Assembly: GCF_001440395.1 (NCBI RefSeq)
Contig: NZ_LLXZ01000027.1
Location: 22,024 to 63,234 of the forward strand
Length of the DNA stretch: 41,211 nt
Source of the DNA: Bradyrhizobium jicamae
Lineage (GTDB): Bacteria > Pseudomonadota > Alphaproteobacteria > Rhizobiales > Xanthobacteraceae
Direction of reading: 5' to 3'
This document shows, one piece after another, positions 27,336-35,347 of this stretch; the first letter of the stretch is position 1, and each line of letters starts with the position of its first letter. The translations under genes were made by a program, and so were the position numbers. The notes beneath the pieces are model-generated. The model had not been told where the DNA came from. It saw only the letters and a program-made list of their open reading frames with translations, and did no database searches.

Positions 27336-27881
27336 ATGAAGAGCCTTTCACGGATTTTGTCGGCGACCGGCCTTGCAGTGGGGCTCGCGCTGGCCGCCGT
27401 TCCGGCCGGTGCGCAGCAGAAGAACGCCCCTGCGGCGCCTGCGACCACGCAGCTCAAGCCCGGCTCACCGGGTGCGATCGCCGCCGCCAAGGAAATCCTG
27501 GCGATGAAGAACGCGAGCGCGATGTACGCCAACGCCGTTCCCAACCTGGTCCAGCAGACCAAGAACGTGCTGTTGCAGAGCAATCTGAACTACCAGAAGG
27601 ATCTCAACGAGGTCGCCGAAATCGTCGCCAAGAATCTCGCCGGCCGCGAAAAGGAAATCGGCGACGGCATGGCGCAAGTCTACGCCAACGAGTTCACCGA
27701 GCAGGAGCTGAAGGATCTCGTCACCTTCTACAAGTCGCCGCTCGGCCAGAAGCTGCTGGCCAGCGAGCCCCGTGCGATCCAGTTCAGCATGTCCTACATG
27801 AACCAGTGGGCGCAGGCCTTTGCCGAAACCATCAACGGCCAGTTCCGCGCCGAGATGAAGAAGCGCGGCAAGGATATCTGA
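27336..27881 (+). CDS. DUF2059 domain periplasmic protein
   Basis: This 181-residue exported protein has signal peptide MKSLSRILSATGLAVGLALA with AVPAGAQ cleavage, a low-complexity Pro/Ala linker, and a helical DUF2059 domain with YANEFTEQELKDLVTFYKSP followed by LGQKLL, the family core. GAGGAGAATAGG precedes the ATG. Members are thought to work in the periplasm, but no reaction is established. It lies between rpiA and gor with short gaps (24 and 40 nt). Confidence 0.9.
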   Translation: MKSLSRILSATGLAVGLALAAVPAGAQQKNAPAAPATTQLKPGSPGAIAAAKEILAMKNASAMYANAVPNLVQQTKNVLLQSNLNYQKDLNEVAEIVAKNLAGREKEIGDGMAQVYANEFTEQELKDLVTFYKSPLGQKLLASEPRAIQFSMSYMNQWAQAFAETINGQFRAEMKKRGKDI

Positions 27882-27921
27882 TCCTCTATCCAAACCAGAG
27901 GCGACTTCGGGCGGAGTTGAG

Positions 27922-29307
27922 ATGGCTGAGTTCGACGTCGATCTGTTTGTCATCGGTGGTGGTTCGGGCGGCGTGCGCGCCGCCCGCATCGCCGCCGGCT
28001 ACGGCGCCAAGGTCATGGTTGCCGAAGAATACCGGATGGGTGGCACCTGTGTGATCCGGGGCTGCGTGCCGAAAAAACTGTTCGTGCTCGGCTCGCATGT
28101 CCGCCACGAAATCGCTGACGCCGCTGGTTTCGGCTGGACCATCCCCGAATTCTCCTTCGACTGGTCGACGCTGGTCGCCAACAAGGACAAGGAGATCGCC
28201 CGGCTCGAAGGCATCTATGCCGCCAATGTCGAGAAAAGTGGCGCGCGTATCGCGAAAACCCGCGCGGTGCTGGAAGACGCCCATACGCTGCGGCTGCTGA
28301 CCGGCGAAACGGTCACCGCGAAATACATCCTGATCGCGACCGGCGGCGCGCCCAATCACGGCCGCGAGATCCCCGGCATCGAGCACGTGATTTCCTCCAA
28401 CGAGGCATTTCATCTCACCGAATTGCCGAAGCGCATCGTGATCCAGGGCGGCGGCTATATCGCGCTGGAATTCGCCGGCATCTTTGCGGGCTTCGGCTCC
28501 GACGTCACTGTCATCTACCGCGGCGATAACATTTTGCGCGGATTTGACGAGGATGTCCGCAAGCACGTGCGCGCCGAAATGGAGAAGCAGGGCATCACCA
28601 TCATCACCGGCTGCACCATCGACAAGGTGGACAAGCACGGCAAGGAATTCACCACGCATCTGTCGAGCGGTTCGAGCATCGCCTCTGACCAGGTGATGTT
28701 TGCGATCGGCCGCCACCCGAACGTCGCCAATCTCGGGCTCGAAAAGGCCGGCGTCGCCATCAATCCGGCCAATGGCGGCATCGCCGTCGATGAATGGTCG
28801 AAGACCTCGGTCGACAACATCTATGCGATCGGCGACGTCACCCATCGCCTCAACCTGACGCCGGTCGCGATCCGCGAGGGCCACGCCTTCGCCGACACCG
28901 TCTTCGGCAAGCGCCCGGTCCAGGTCGATCACGCCACCATTCCGACGGCGGTGTTCTCGCAGCCCGAGGTCGGCACCGTCGGCCTGACCGAAGCGCAGGC
29001 GCGCGCGCAAGTCAGCCATGTCGATATCTACAAGGCCGATTTCCGTCCCATCAAGGCAACGATGTCCGGCCGCGACACCCGCGTGCTGATGAAGCTCGTG
29101 GTCGACGGCACCACCGACCGCGTGCTCGGCTGTCACATCGTCGGCGACACCGCCGCCGAGATCGTGCAGGCGGTCGCCATTGCCGTGAAGATGAAGGCGA
29201 CGAAGGCCGATTTCGACGCCACGATCGCGCTGCATCCGACGGCGGCGGAAGAGCTGGTGACGATGCGCACGCCGACGGCGCGGCATGTGCGGCAGGCGGC
29301 GGAGTAG
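27922..29307 (+). CDS. gor: Glutathione-disulfide reductase
   Basis: Gor regenerates reduced glutathione with NADPH and FAD in the cytoplasm. The 461 residues have FAD motif VIGGGSGGVRAARIAA (10-25), the redox-active disulfide C43-x4-C48 in MGGTCVIRGCVPKK, NADPH motif IQGGGYIALEFAGIFAGFGS, the second FAD segment IYAIGDVTHRLNLTPVAIRE and the dimer-interface His-Pro in LHPTAAEELVTM, so all active parts are present. GGAGTTGAG lies before the ATG. It ends just before a palindromic repeat. Confidence 0.95.
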   Translation: MAEFDVDLFVIGGGSGGVRAARIAAGYGAKVMVAEEYRMGGTCVIRGCVPKKLFVLGSHVRHEIADAAGFGWTIPEFSFDWSTLVANKDKEIARLEGIYAANVEKSGARIAKTRAVLEDAHTLRLLTGETVTAKYILIATGGAPNHGREIPGIEHVISSNEAFHLTELPKRIVIQGGGYIALEFAGIFAGFGSDVTVIYRGDNILRGFDEDVRKHVRAEMEKQGITIITGCTIDKVDKHGKEFTTHLSSGSSIASDQVMFAIGRHPNVANLGLEKAGVAINPANGGIAVDEWSKTSVDNIYAIGDVTHRLNLTPVAIREGHAFADTVFGKRPVQVDHATIPTAVFSQPEVGTVGLTEAQARAQVSHVDIYKADFRPIKATMSGRDTRVLMKLVVDGTTDRVLGCHIVGDTAAEIVQAVAIAVKMKATKADFDATIALHPTAAEELVTMRTPTARHVRQAAE

Positions 29308-29315
29308 GTATCTTC

Positions 29316-29397
29316 GTAGGATGGGTTGAGCGAAGCGATACCCATCAACTGTCGCGCAACGCAAATGCTGGGTATCGCTTCGCTCCACCCATCCTAC
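29316..29397. repeat. Palindromic repeat, GTAGGATGGGT family, copy 1
   Basis: Two 28-bp arms (29316-29343 and 29370-29397) are inverted copies with one mismatch and a 26-nt loop. The arms begin GTAGGATGGGT and contain GAGCGAAGCGA. The element sits right after gor and can act as transcript terminator or stabiliser. The same family recurs at 30694-30774. Confidence 0.85.
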
Positions 29398-29472
29398 GGG
29401 GCTGGCAGCTACCGATTGGCTTGGCCCTCTGCTAACGGTACAAGCCAGCATCAAAAAACGGAGTTACCCATC

Positions 29473-30324
29473 ATGATCGAACAAATCGGTATCGTAGGCG
29501 CGGGCACCATGGGTAACGGCATCGCCCAGGTGTGCGCCGCCGCCGGCCTTCCCGTCGTCATGACCGACATCTCCGACGCCGCGCTCACCCGCGGCATGTC
29601 GGTCGTCTCGAACAGCCTGGAGCGCCTCGTCAACAAGCAGAAGATGACCGACGCCGACCGGCAGGCCGCGCTGGCCCGGATCACGACGACGACGGACAAT
29701 ACGAAATTTTCCACCTGCGATCTCGTGATCGAGGCGGCGACCGAGAATGAAGAGCTGAAGGTCAAGATCCTGAAGGATCTCTGCACGAAGATCCGCCCGC
29801 AGGCGCTGCTCGCGACCAACACTTCCTCGATCTCGATCACCAAGCTTGCTGCTGCGACCGATCGTCCGGACCGCTTCATCGGCATGCACTTCTTCAATCC
29901 GGTGCCGCTGATGGCGCTCTTGGAATTGATCCGCGGCCTGCAGACGTCGGACGATACCCACGCCAAGGCGGAAGCCTTTGCCAAGAAAGTCGGCAAGGTC
30001 GCGATCACCGCGAAGAACAGCCCAGGCTTCGCGGTCAACCGCATCCTGTGCCCGATGATCAACGAGGCGATCTTTGCGCTTCAGGAAGGTATCGCGACGG
30101 CGGAAGACCTCGACGCCGGCATGAAACTCGGCTGCAATCACCCGATCGGCCCGCTGGCGCTCGCCGACATGATCGGCCTCGACACCATGCTGTCGGTGAT
30201 GGAAGTGTTCTACGAAGGCTTCAACGACCCGAAATACCGCCCCGCGCCGCTCTTGAAGGAAATGGTCGCCGCCGGCCATCTCGGCCGCAAGACCGGGCAG
30301 GGGTTTTACAGCTACGGGAAGTGA
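29473..30324 (+). CDS. 3-hydroxybutyryl-CoA dehydrogenase
   Basis: This 283-residue enzyme oxidises (S)-3-hydroxyacyl-CoA, here most likely the C4 compound, to the 3-keto form with NAD(P). It shows Rossmann motif IGIVGAGTMGNGIAQVCAAA, VIEAATENEELK, LATNTSSISITKLA, catalytic His in GMHFFNPVPLM paired with Glu of VIEA, and C-terminal substrate domain with SPGFAVNRILCPMINEA and PLALADMIGLD. ATG at 29473 with GGAG 9 nt upstream marks the start; the frame is open further left but that part is the palindromic repeat. Gene length is normal for the Hbd/PaaH family. Confidence 0.92.
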   Translation: MIEQIGIVGAGTMGNGIAQVCAAAGLPVVMTDISDAALTRGMSVVSNSLERLVNKQKMTDADRQAALARITTTTDNTKFSTCDLVIEAATENEELKVKILKDLCTKIRPQALLATNTSSISITKLAAATDRPDRFIGMHFFNPVPLMALLELIRGLQTSDDTHAKAEAFAKKVGKVAITAKNSPGFAVNRILCPMINEAIFALQEGIATAEDLDAGMKLGCNHPIGPLALADMIGLDTMLSVMEVFYEGFNDPKYRPAPLLKEMVAAGHLGRKTGQGFYSYGK

Positions 30325-30354
30325 GCTTAGGGCAGGAAGTGCCGCTGGGAACGC

Positions 30355-30391
30355 GTAGCCCGGATGAGCGAAAGCGACATCCGGGGCCTAC
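30355..30391. repeat. Palindromic repeat, GTAGCCCGGATG family
   Basis: GTAGCCCGGATG (30355-30366) pairs with CATCCGGGGCCTAC (30378-30391) around an AGCGAAAGCG loop that can itself form a short stem. It is a hairpin of the type scattered between genes in related genomes and lies 30 nt before the next gene. Confidence 0.7.
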
Positions 30392-30420
30392 TTGCTGGCT
30401 CGCGCAGGCAGGAGGCGCCC

Positions 30421-30690
30421 ATGTCCGTGAATGCCGACGATCTTGCTGAAGTCGTGCGCTATGCGCTGGAGACCACCCGCGCCACAGCGGCGTGCCCGTT
30501 CCACTGGGATGTGATCATCCGTATCGGCGATGACGCCGCCGAGAGCCATGCTTTCGAACGCGCAAGGAAAATCGTCAGGAGCGATGGCACAAATTGGCCG
30601 GCAGTTGCTCTCAGGAAAGAGTTTGCCCGCCAACTCGGCGCGGCCGCAGACGGTCGATGTCCCATGTGTGGGGTAGACGGCAGTGCGTAA
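30421..30690 (+). CDS. Hypothetical protein with C-terminal CPMCG motif
   Basis: This 89-residue protein begins MSVNADDLAEVVRYALETTR, a helix-rich start, then ACPFHWDVIIRIGDDAAESH, RARKIVRSDGTNWPAV and ends GRCPMCGVDGSA. The early Cys-Pro-Phe-His and late C-x2-C could together hold a zinc ion; that is inference. ATG at 30421 with GGAGG 6 nt upstream is clearly better than an earlier ATG at 30364 that lies inside the repeat. Similar small proteins are familiar from Bradyrhizobium. No function is known to me. Confidence 0.65.
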   Translation: MSVNADDLAEVVRYALETTRATAACPFHWDVIIRIGDDAAESHAFERARKIVRSDGTNWPAVALRKEFARQLGAAADGRCPMCGVDGSA

Positions 30691-30693
30691 CGC

Positions 30694-30774
30694 GCAGGAT
30701 GGGTAGAGCGCAGCGAAACCCATCGTTCTTTGCGCAGAGATGTGATGGGTTTCGCTGCGCTCTACCCATCCTAC
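30694..30774. repeat. Palindromic repeat, GTAGGATGGGT family, copy 2
   Basis: Two 28-bp arms (30694-30721 and 30747-30774) match inversely with a single mismatch. They share GGATGGGT-GAGCG-AGCGA-ACCC with the copy at 29316-29397. It lies between two convergent genes, touching the stop codons of both, so it may serve as a shared terminator. Confidence 0.85.
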
Positions 30775-30778
30775 GAAG

Positions 30779-31855
30779 TCATTTCGGATTGGGATCGACG
30801 AGTCCCTTTCCGGGGTTCTCGAACTTCCCCGCGCGCGCCAGTTTCACCGCATTGCCAAGCGCACGCGCGGCGTTGCGCACCTCGTCCTGGAATGCGCGGT
30901 CCTCATCCAGCGCCTGATGCGAGGTGGCGTAGGGCTCCATGTAGCCGATATAGCCATCGGCTTCCGACGTGCGGCCGGCCGAGATCAGCGACATGTCGGT
31001 CAGCCAGTCCGACAGCGAGCGGCGCAGCATTTCGGCGCCGGCGCTGTCGCCGTGCACGACGAGCCCGAAATGGCGGCCGGCCAGATGCCGCGGGTAGGGC
31101 CAGCCCTTCAATTCGAGCGCCTTTGCCTGGTCGGCATGCTTGCCATGGGTGGACGTCGGATCGGGGTTGCCGCCGTCGGCGCAGACCAGCCGGTCCATCA
31201 TCGCCTTCAGCGGCGTCGGCGCGTGATACCAGTTCACCGGCGTCACGATCAGGATGCCGTGCGCTGCCACCCACAACGGATAAATCTCGTTCATCCAGTC
31301 GTCGGTCTGGCTGAGCGCGTAGTTCGGATAGCAACTGCAGGGCCAGTGGCACAGCGGCATCGCGGTACTGACGCAGGATTTGCAGGGATGAATCTGTCGG
31401 CCGTACTCCGATGTCAGCCGCGACAGATCGAGAATGTCGACCGCAAATCCCATCCCGGCCAGCATTGGCTCGGCGAGCTTGACCAGCCGCCACGTCTTCG
31501 ACATCTCGCCGGGGCAGGTGTGCTCACTGCGCGCCGAGCCGTTGATGACGAGAATGCGCGGCGGCGCGGCCGCATCGTCGTGACGTCGCTGCGCCTCAAG
31601 AATGACCTCGCGCGCGGCGAGCCAGTCCACCGAGATTTCATACTCGGGATCGGCAAAGCCCGCGCCCGCCTTGCGTGTCCGCGGCGCTTTTCGCGAATCG
31701 CTATAGGCGTCCCAGGCAGCGGCGACGATGGCGTCGAGCTCGTGCTGCAGCGGCTGGAAGACCGGATCGACGAAGCGGCGGCGATAGCGTTTTTCGAATT
31801 CCGCGCGCGGCAATTTTACGGGCGGCATTCCCTTGCGAACGTCCGGCTCCGCCAT
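30779..31855 (-). CDS. Flavodoxin-fold NAD(P)H-dependent oxidoreductase with Cys-rich insert
   Basis: This 358-residue protein has a basic N-terminal extension of about 98 residues (EFEKRYRRRFVDPVFQPL, VDWLAAREVILEAQRR), then a flavodoxin-like FMN domain: ILVINGSARSEHTCPGEMSK (phosphate loop), FAVDILDLSRLTSEYGRQ, VTPVNWYHAPTPLKAMMDRL and HFGLVVHGDSAG. Between strands 2 and 3 sits C158-x2-C161-x7-C169-x3-C173-x-C175, similar in idea to the cysteine cluster of iron-sulfur flavoproteins. An FMN-binding reductase is secure; an Fe-S centre is inferred. AGGATCG precedes the ATG. Leftward, possibly with the isochorismatase-like gene 71 nt upstream. Confidence 0.82.
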   Translation of the reverse strand: MAEPDVRKGMPPVKLPRAEFEKRYRRRFVDPVFQPLQHELDAIVAAAWDAYSDSRKAPRTRKAGAGFADPEYEISVDWLAAREVILEAQRRHDDAAAPPRILVINGSARSEHTCPGEMSKTWRLVKLAEPMLAGMGFAVDILDLSRLTSEYGRQIHPCKSCVSTAMPLCHWPCSCYPNYALSQTDDWMNEIYPLWVAAHGILIVTPVNWYHAPTPLKAMMDRLVCADGGNPDPTSTHGKHADQAKALELKGWPYPRHLAGRHFGLVVHGDSAGAEMLRRSLSDWLTDMSLISAGRTSEADGYIGYMEPYATSHQALDEDRAFQDEVRNAARALGNAVKLARAGKFENPGKGLVDPNPK

Positions 31856-31926
31856 GGATCGATCCTCGCGCGACGATGTGCTGATTCCTCAACGTTGGAG
31901 GCGGAGCGGAGGTTCCGACGCGGCGC

Positions 31927-32517
31927 CTAGCCCGGACGCCACATGTCGAACAGCTCCGCCGCGCTGACCAGATCGATCTGCTCGTTGAATCGCATCCGGT
32001 ACATGGTCATCAGCGCATCGTGGCCGGCATCGGACGAGCTGCACAGCGCGTCCTGCACGATGACGACGCGGAAGCCGAGATCGACCGCGCCGAGCACGGT
32101 GGCGAGCACGCAGACGTCGGTCTCCGCGCCCGACACCACCACCGTGCTGACGTGCCGCTCGACCAGGAGATGACCGAGACGAGAGCCGAAGAATGCCGAA
32201 TAAGCCGGTTTGTCGACGACAAGCGCCGGCGGCGAATAGCGCGCCAGCTCGGGCACGATGTCGAGCGCGCCGGGTGCGAGATTGCCGCGCGTCGCGCGGT
32301 GCCATCTCGTGAAATAGGCCTGCCACTGGCCGCGCCGGTCTTCCGGTCGCTCCGGCGTGATGAAGCGCGAGAACACCGTACGCTCCCGGTAGCGCGCGCA
32401 AATTTCCGAGATGACCGGCAATACCCGCTCCATCCACGGTGTTTCCCACACGCCGCCCTTGACGAATATGTTTTGCATGTCGATGCACAGATGCGCAGCG
32501 TCGCGAATTCCCGCCAT
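31927..32517 (-). CDS. Isochorismatase-like cysteine hydrolase
   Basis: This 196-residue hydrolase of the isochorismatase/nicotinamidase superfamily has D13 in LCIDMQNIFVKGG, Lys in VVDKPAYSAFFGS and catalytic Cys in VVVSGAETDVCVLATVLGAV, completing the Asp-Lys-Cys triad. The family cleaves C-N or ether bonds in small molecules such as amides, carbamoyl groups or isochorismate; the sequence does not say which. Length is typical. The ATG at 32517 is the only sensible start. It is the first gene of a leftward pair with the flavodoxin-like gene. Confidence 0.88.
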   Translation of the reverse strand: MAGIRDAAHLCIDMQNIFVKGGVWETPWMERVLPVISEICARYRERTVFSRFITPERPEDRRGQWQAYFTRWHRATRGNLAPGALDIVPELARYSPPALVVDKPAYSAFFGSRLGHLLVERHVSTVVVSGAETDVCVLATVLGAVDLGFRVVIVQDALCSSSDAGHDALMTMYRMRFNEQIDLVSAAELFDMWRPG

Positions 32518-32718
32518 GTGCGGCCTCTCACCTCATCGGGAGGCTAATTCGGTAGATATGAACTGGTTTCAAGGACGTCATGAATGGGACCGTCATGCCA
32601 TCCCGTATTTGGTTCTGCTCGTTCACAGCTAGGAAAGAATGGCAGTCATGCGGGAACCATCCACGTTGATCGCTGTTGGCGGCGGGTTTGTACCTCCAAC
32701 CCCAGCGTGGAGTAACTG

Positions 32719-33069
32719 ATGCTGAAGCCTCTCGCAGCCGCCTCCGTTCTGCTGTTCGTCTTCTCCATTGAAGCAAATGCGCGCCCTCAACACCGGCATC
32801 ACGGCCATCGAGCCTGGTGCGGCAGCTATCTCAGTAAATATCTTGGCAAACCGGACCGCCGTCTCGCGCTGGCGCGCTCCTGGGCGAGCGAAGGCATGAA
32901 TGCCGGCGGCCCCGGCATCGGCGTCGTCGTGGTTTGGCGGCATCACGTCGGGATCATCACCGGACAAACGCCTGACGGCCAGTGGATCGTTCACAGCGGC
33001 AACGACGGCGGCGCGGTGCGCACGCGCGCCCGATCGCTGGCCCGCGCGATTGCATTCAGACGTGTGTAG
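32719..33069 (+). CDS. Small secreted NlpC/P60-like (papain-fold) protein
   Basis: This 116-residue protein has a signal peptide (MLKPLAAASVLLFVFSIEAN, cut near ARP), a His-rich stretch, then one compact domain. Candidate catalytic residues are C34 (HRAWCGSYLSKYLG), H76 (WRHHVGIITG, matching the HVGI motif of NlpC/P60 and CHAP enzymes) and H92 (WIVHSGNDG). This order fits a miniature papain-like peptidoglycan or peptide hydrolase of the TIGR02594-type group, though the domain is short. GGAG lies upstream of the ATG. It is alone between the isochorismatase gene and a repeat. Confidence 0.65.
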   Translation: MLKPLAAASVLLFVFSIEANARPQHRHHGHRAWCGSYLSKYLGKPDRRLALARSWASEGMNAGGPGIGVVVVWRHHVGIITGQTPDGQWIVHSGNDGGAVRTRARSLARAIAFRRV

Positions 33070-33082
33070 CAGGCGCAGCGAC

Positions 33083-33143
33083 GTGCCCACCCTCTATTCG
33101 CGATAATTGTCGTGGATGGTGGGCACGCTTCGCTTTGCCCACC
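33083..33143. repeat. Three-arm palindromic repeat with two exclusive hairpins
   Basis: GTGCCCACC (33083-33091) can pair with GGTGGGCAC (33118-33126). The same middle arm can instead fold with TGCCCACC at 33136-33143 around CGCTTCGCTT. Only one hairpin can exist at a time. It lies between convergent genes and belongs to the GGGTGGGCAAAGCG-type repeats known from rhizobia. Confidence 0.65.
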
Positions 33144-33165
33144 CTACGGCTATTCGCAAGTCAAC

Positions 33166-33858
33166 TCAGAGGTCTTGCCGGGTCAATCTGCCGTGTGACG
33201 CCGCCACTTTGCCGGGCGCTTTCTTCGTAGGCGCTTCGCCGCCCGTCAGCGCCATCACCGAGACCGACACCACGCGTTCGACGATGGCATCGACGTCGTT
33301 GAGGTCGCATTGCCCTTCCGACAATTTCGCAAGCCGTTCTTTTTCCCTGATGGTGTGATGCGACATCGCGAGCGCAAAATGCAGGCCCCAATAGAGGTCG
33401 GCGTCGTCGCGGCCGGGCATCGCACGGCGCATCGCGGCGATAAATTTCCGCAAGTGATCGACTTCGCGGTTCTTGATGCGACGGATCGGCGGCACTGACT
33501 CAATCGAGGCGCGGATCATGAAGCGTGCCGCGGTCGAGCCTTCGCGGTCGGGGCCGAGGCAGCCGCGCAGGGTAGGGCCGACCAGCGCGTGCAAGATGGC
33601 TTCAATCGGGGCGCGGCCGCCGCCCTTTTCCTCGGCCGCCTTCAATTCGTTGAGCCGCTCGCGGTTGGTGGCGAGACTGCGGGTGACGAACAATTCTGCG
33701 ATCAATTCGTCCTTGGAGCCGAAATGATAATTCACCGCGGCGAGATTGACGTTCGCTTCCGCGACGATGTCGCGCAACGTCACGTCGCCGAAGCCGCGAT
33801 CGGCATAAAGCCGTTCAGCGGCGGCGAGAATGGCAGACCGGGTCCGATCGCTCGACAT
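33166..33858 (-). CDS. TetR/AcrR family transcriptional regulator
   Basis: This 230-residue regulator has an N-terminal helix-turn-helix (RSAILAAAERLYADRGFGDV then TLRDIVAEANVNLAAVNYHF, GSKDELIAEL) and a long ligand-binding half (ARFMIRASIESVPPIRRIKN) with C-terminal extension of the type in fatty-acid and aromatic-acid regulators. The ATG at 33858 has GGGGA upstream; a start at 33894 would enter the operator. It is divergent from the acyl-CoA dehydrogenase gene and likely represses it, perhaps binding an acyl-CoA or hydroxy acid. Ligand is not known. Confidence 0.9.
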   Translation of the reverse strand: MSSDRTRSAILAAAERLYADRGFGDVTLRDIVAEANVNLAAVNYHFGSKDELIAELFVTRSLATNRERLNELKAAEEKGGGRAPIEAILHALVGPTLRGCLGPDREGSTAARFMIRASIESVPPIRRIKNREVDHLRKFIAAMRRAMPGRDDADLYWGLHFALAMSHHTIREKERLAKLSEGQCDLNDVDAIVERVVSVSVMALTGGEAPTKKAPGKVAASHGRLTRQDL

Positions 33859-33885
33859 ATCAGGTCCCCGTTTGCGGAGTTGCAA

Positions 33886-33916
33886 TTCAAACACTTGTAT
33901 GAAACTATCGTTTGAA
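33886..33916. promoter_or_regulatory. Inverted-repeat operator candidate for the TetR regulator
   Basis: TTCAAAC (33886-33892) and GTTTGAA (33910-33916) are perfect inverted arms 17 bp apart with further partial symmetry inside (ACTTGTAT / AAACTATC). The site starts 27 nt from the TetR start codon, where an autoregulatory operator is expected. Confidence 0.55.
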
Positions 33917-34059
33917 GGGCCGGAAATGTCAACCGTCTGCGAGCGTGTCTCATCTCCGGTCAGCCGGGCTGTCAGATTCGCAAAATGGCTTGCGGGCCAT
34001 GGGTAGCGGGCAGACAGTGCGGCCCAACCTTTTCAAAAGCTGAAGGCGAGGAGCGTCCC

Positions 34060-35292
<1,233 letters not shown>

Positions 35293-35305
35293 CGGGAACG
35301 TCAAG

Positions 35306-35335
35306 ATGGCGCTCCCCAAGTCCAAGAAGAATTAA
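35306..35335 (+). CDS. Possible 9-codon micro-ORF between acyl-CoA dehydrogenase and kinase genes
   Basis: ATG at 35306 has GGGA 8 nt upstream and opens MALPKSKKN followed by TAA at 35333-35335. Its end overlaps the ribosome binding site (AAGGGAG) of the kinase gene. It could couple translation through the gap, or be a chance frame. The peptide is basic and resembles nothing I know. Confidence 0.25.
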   Translation: MALPKSKKN

Positions 35336-35347
35336 GGGAGCGTCATC

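Noticed and set aside
27886..29454. 522-codon open frame antisense to gor
   Set aside because: The plus strand is clearly glutathione reductase with all motifs; the antisense product is Asp/His/Arg-rich low-complexity with no recognisable domain.
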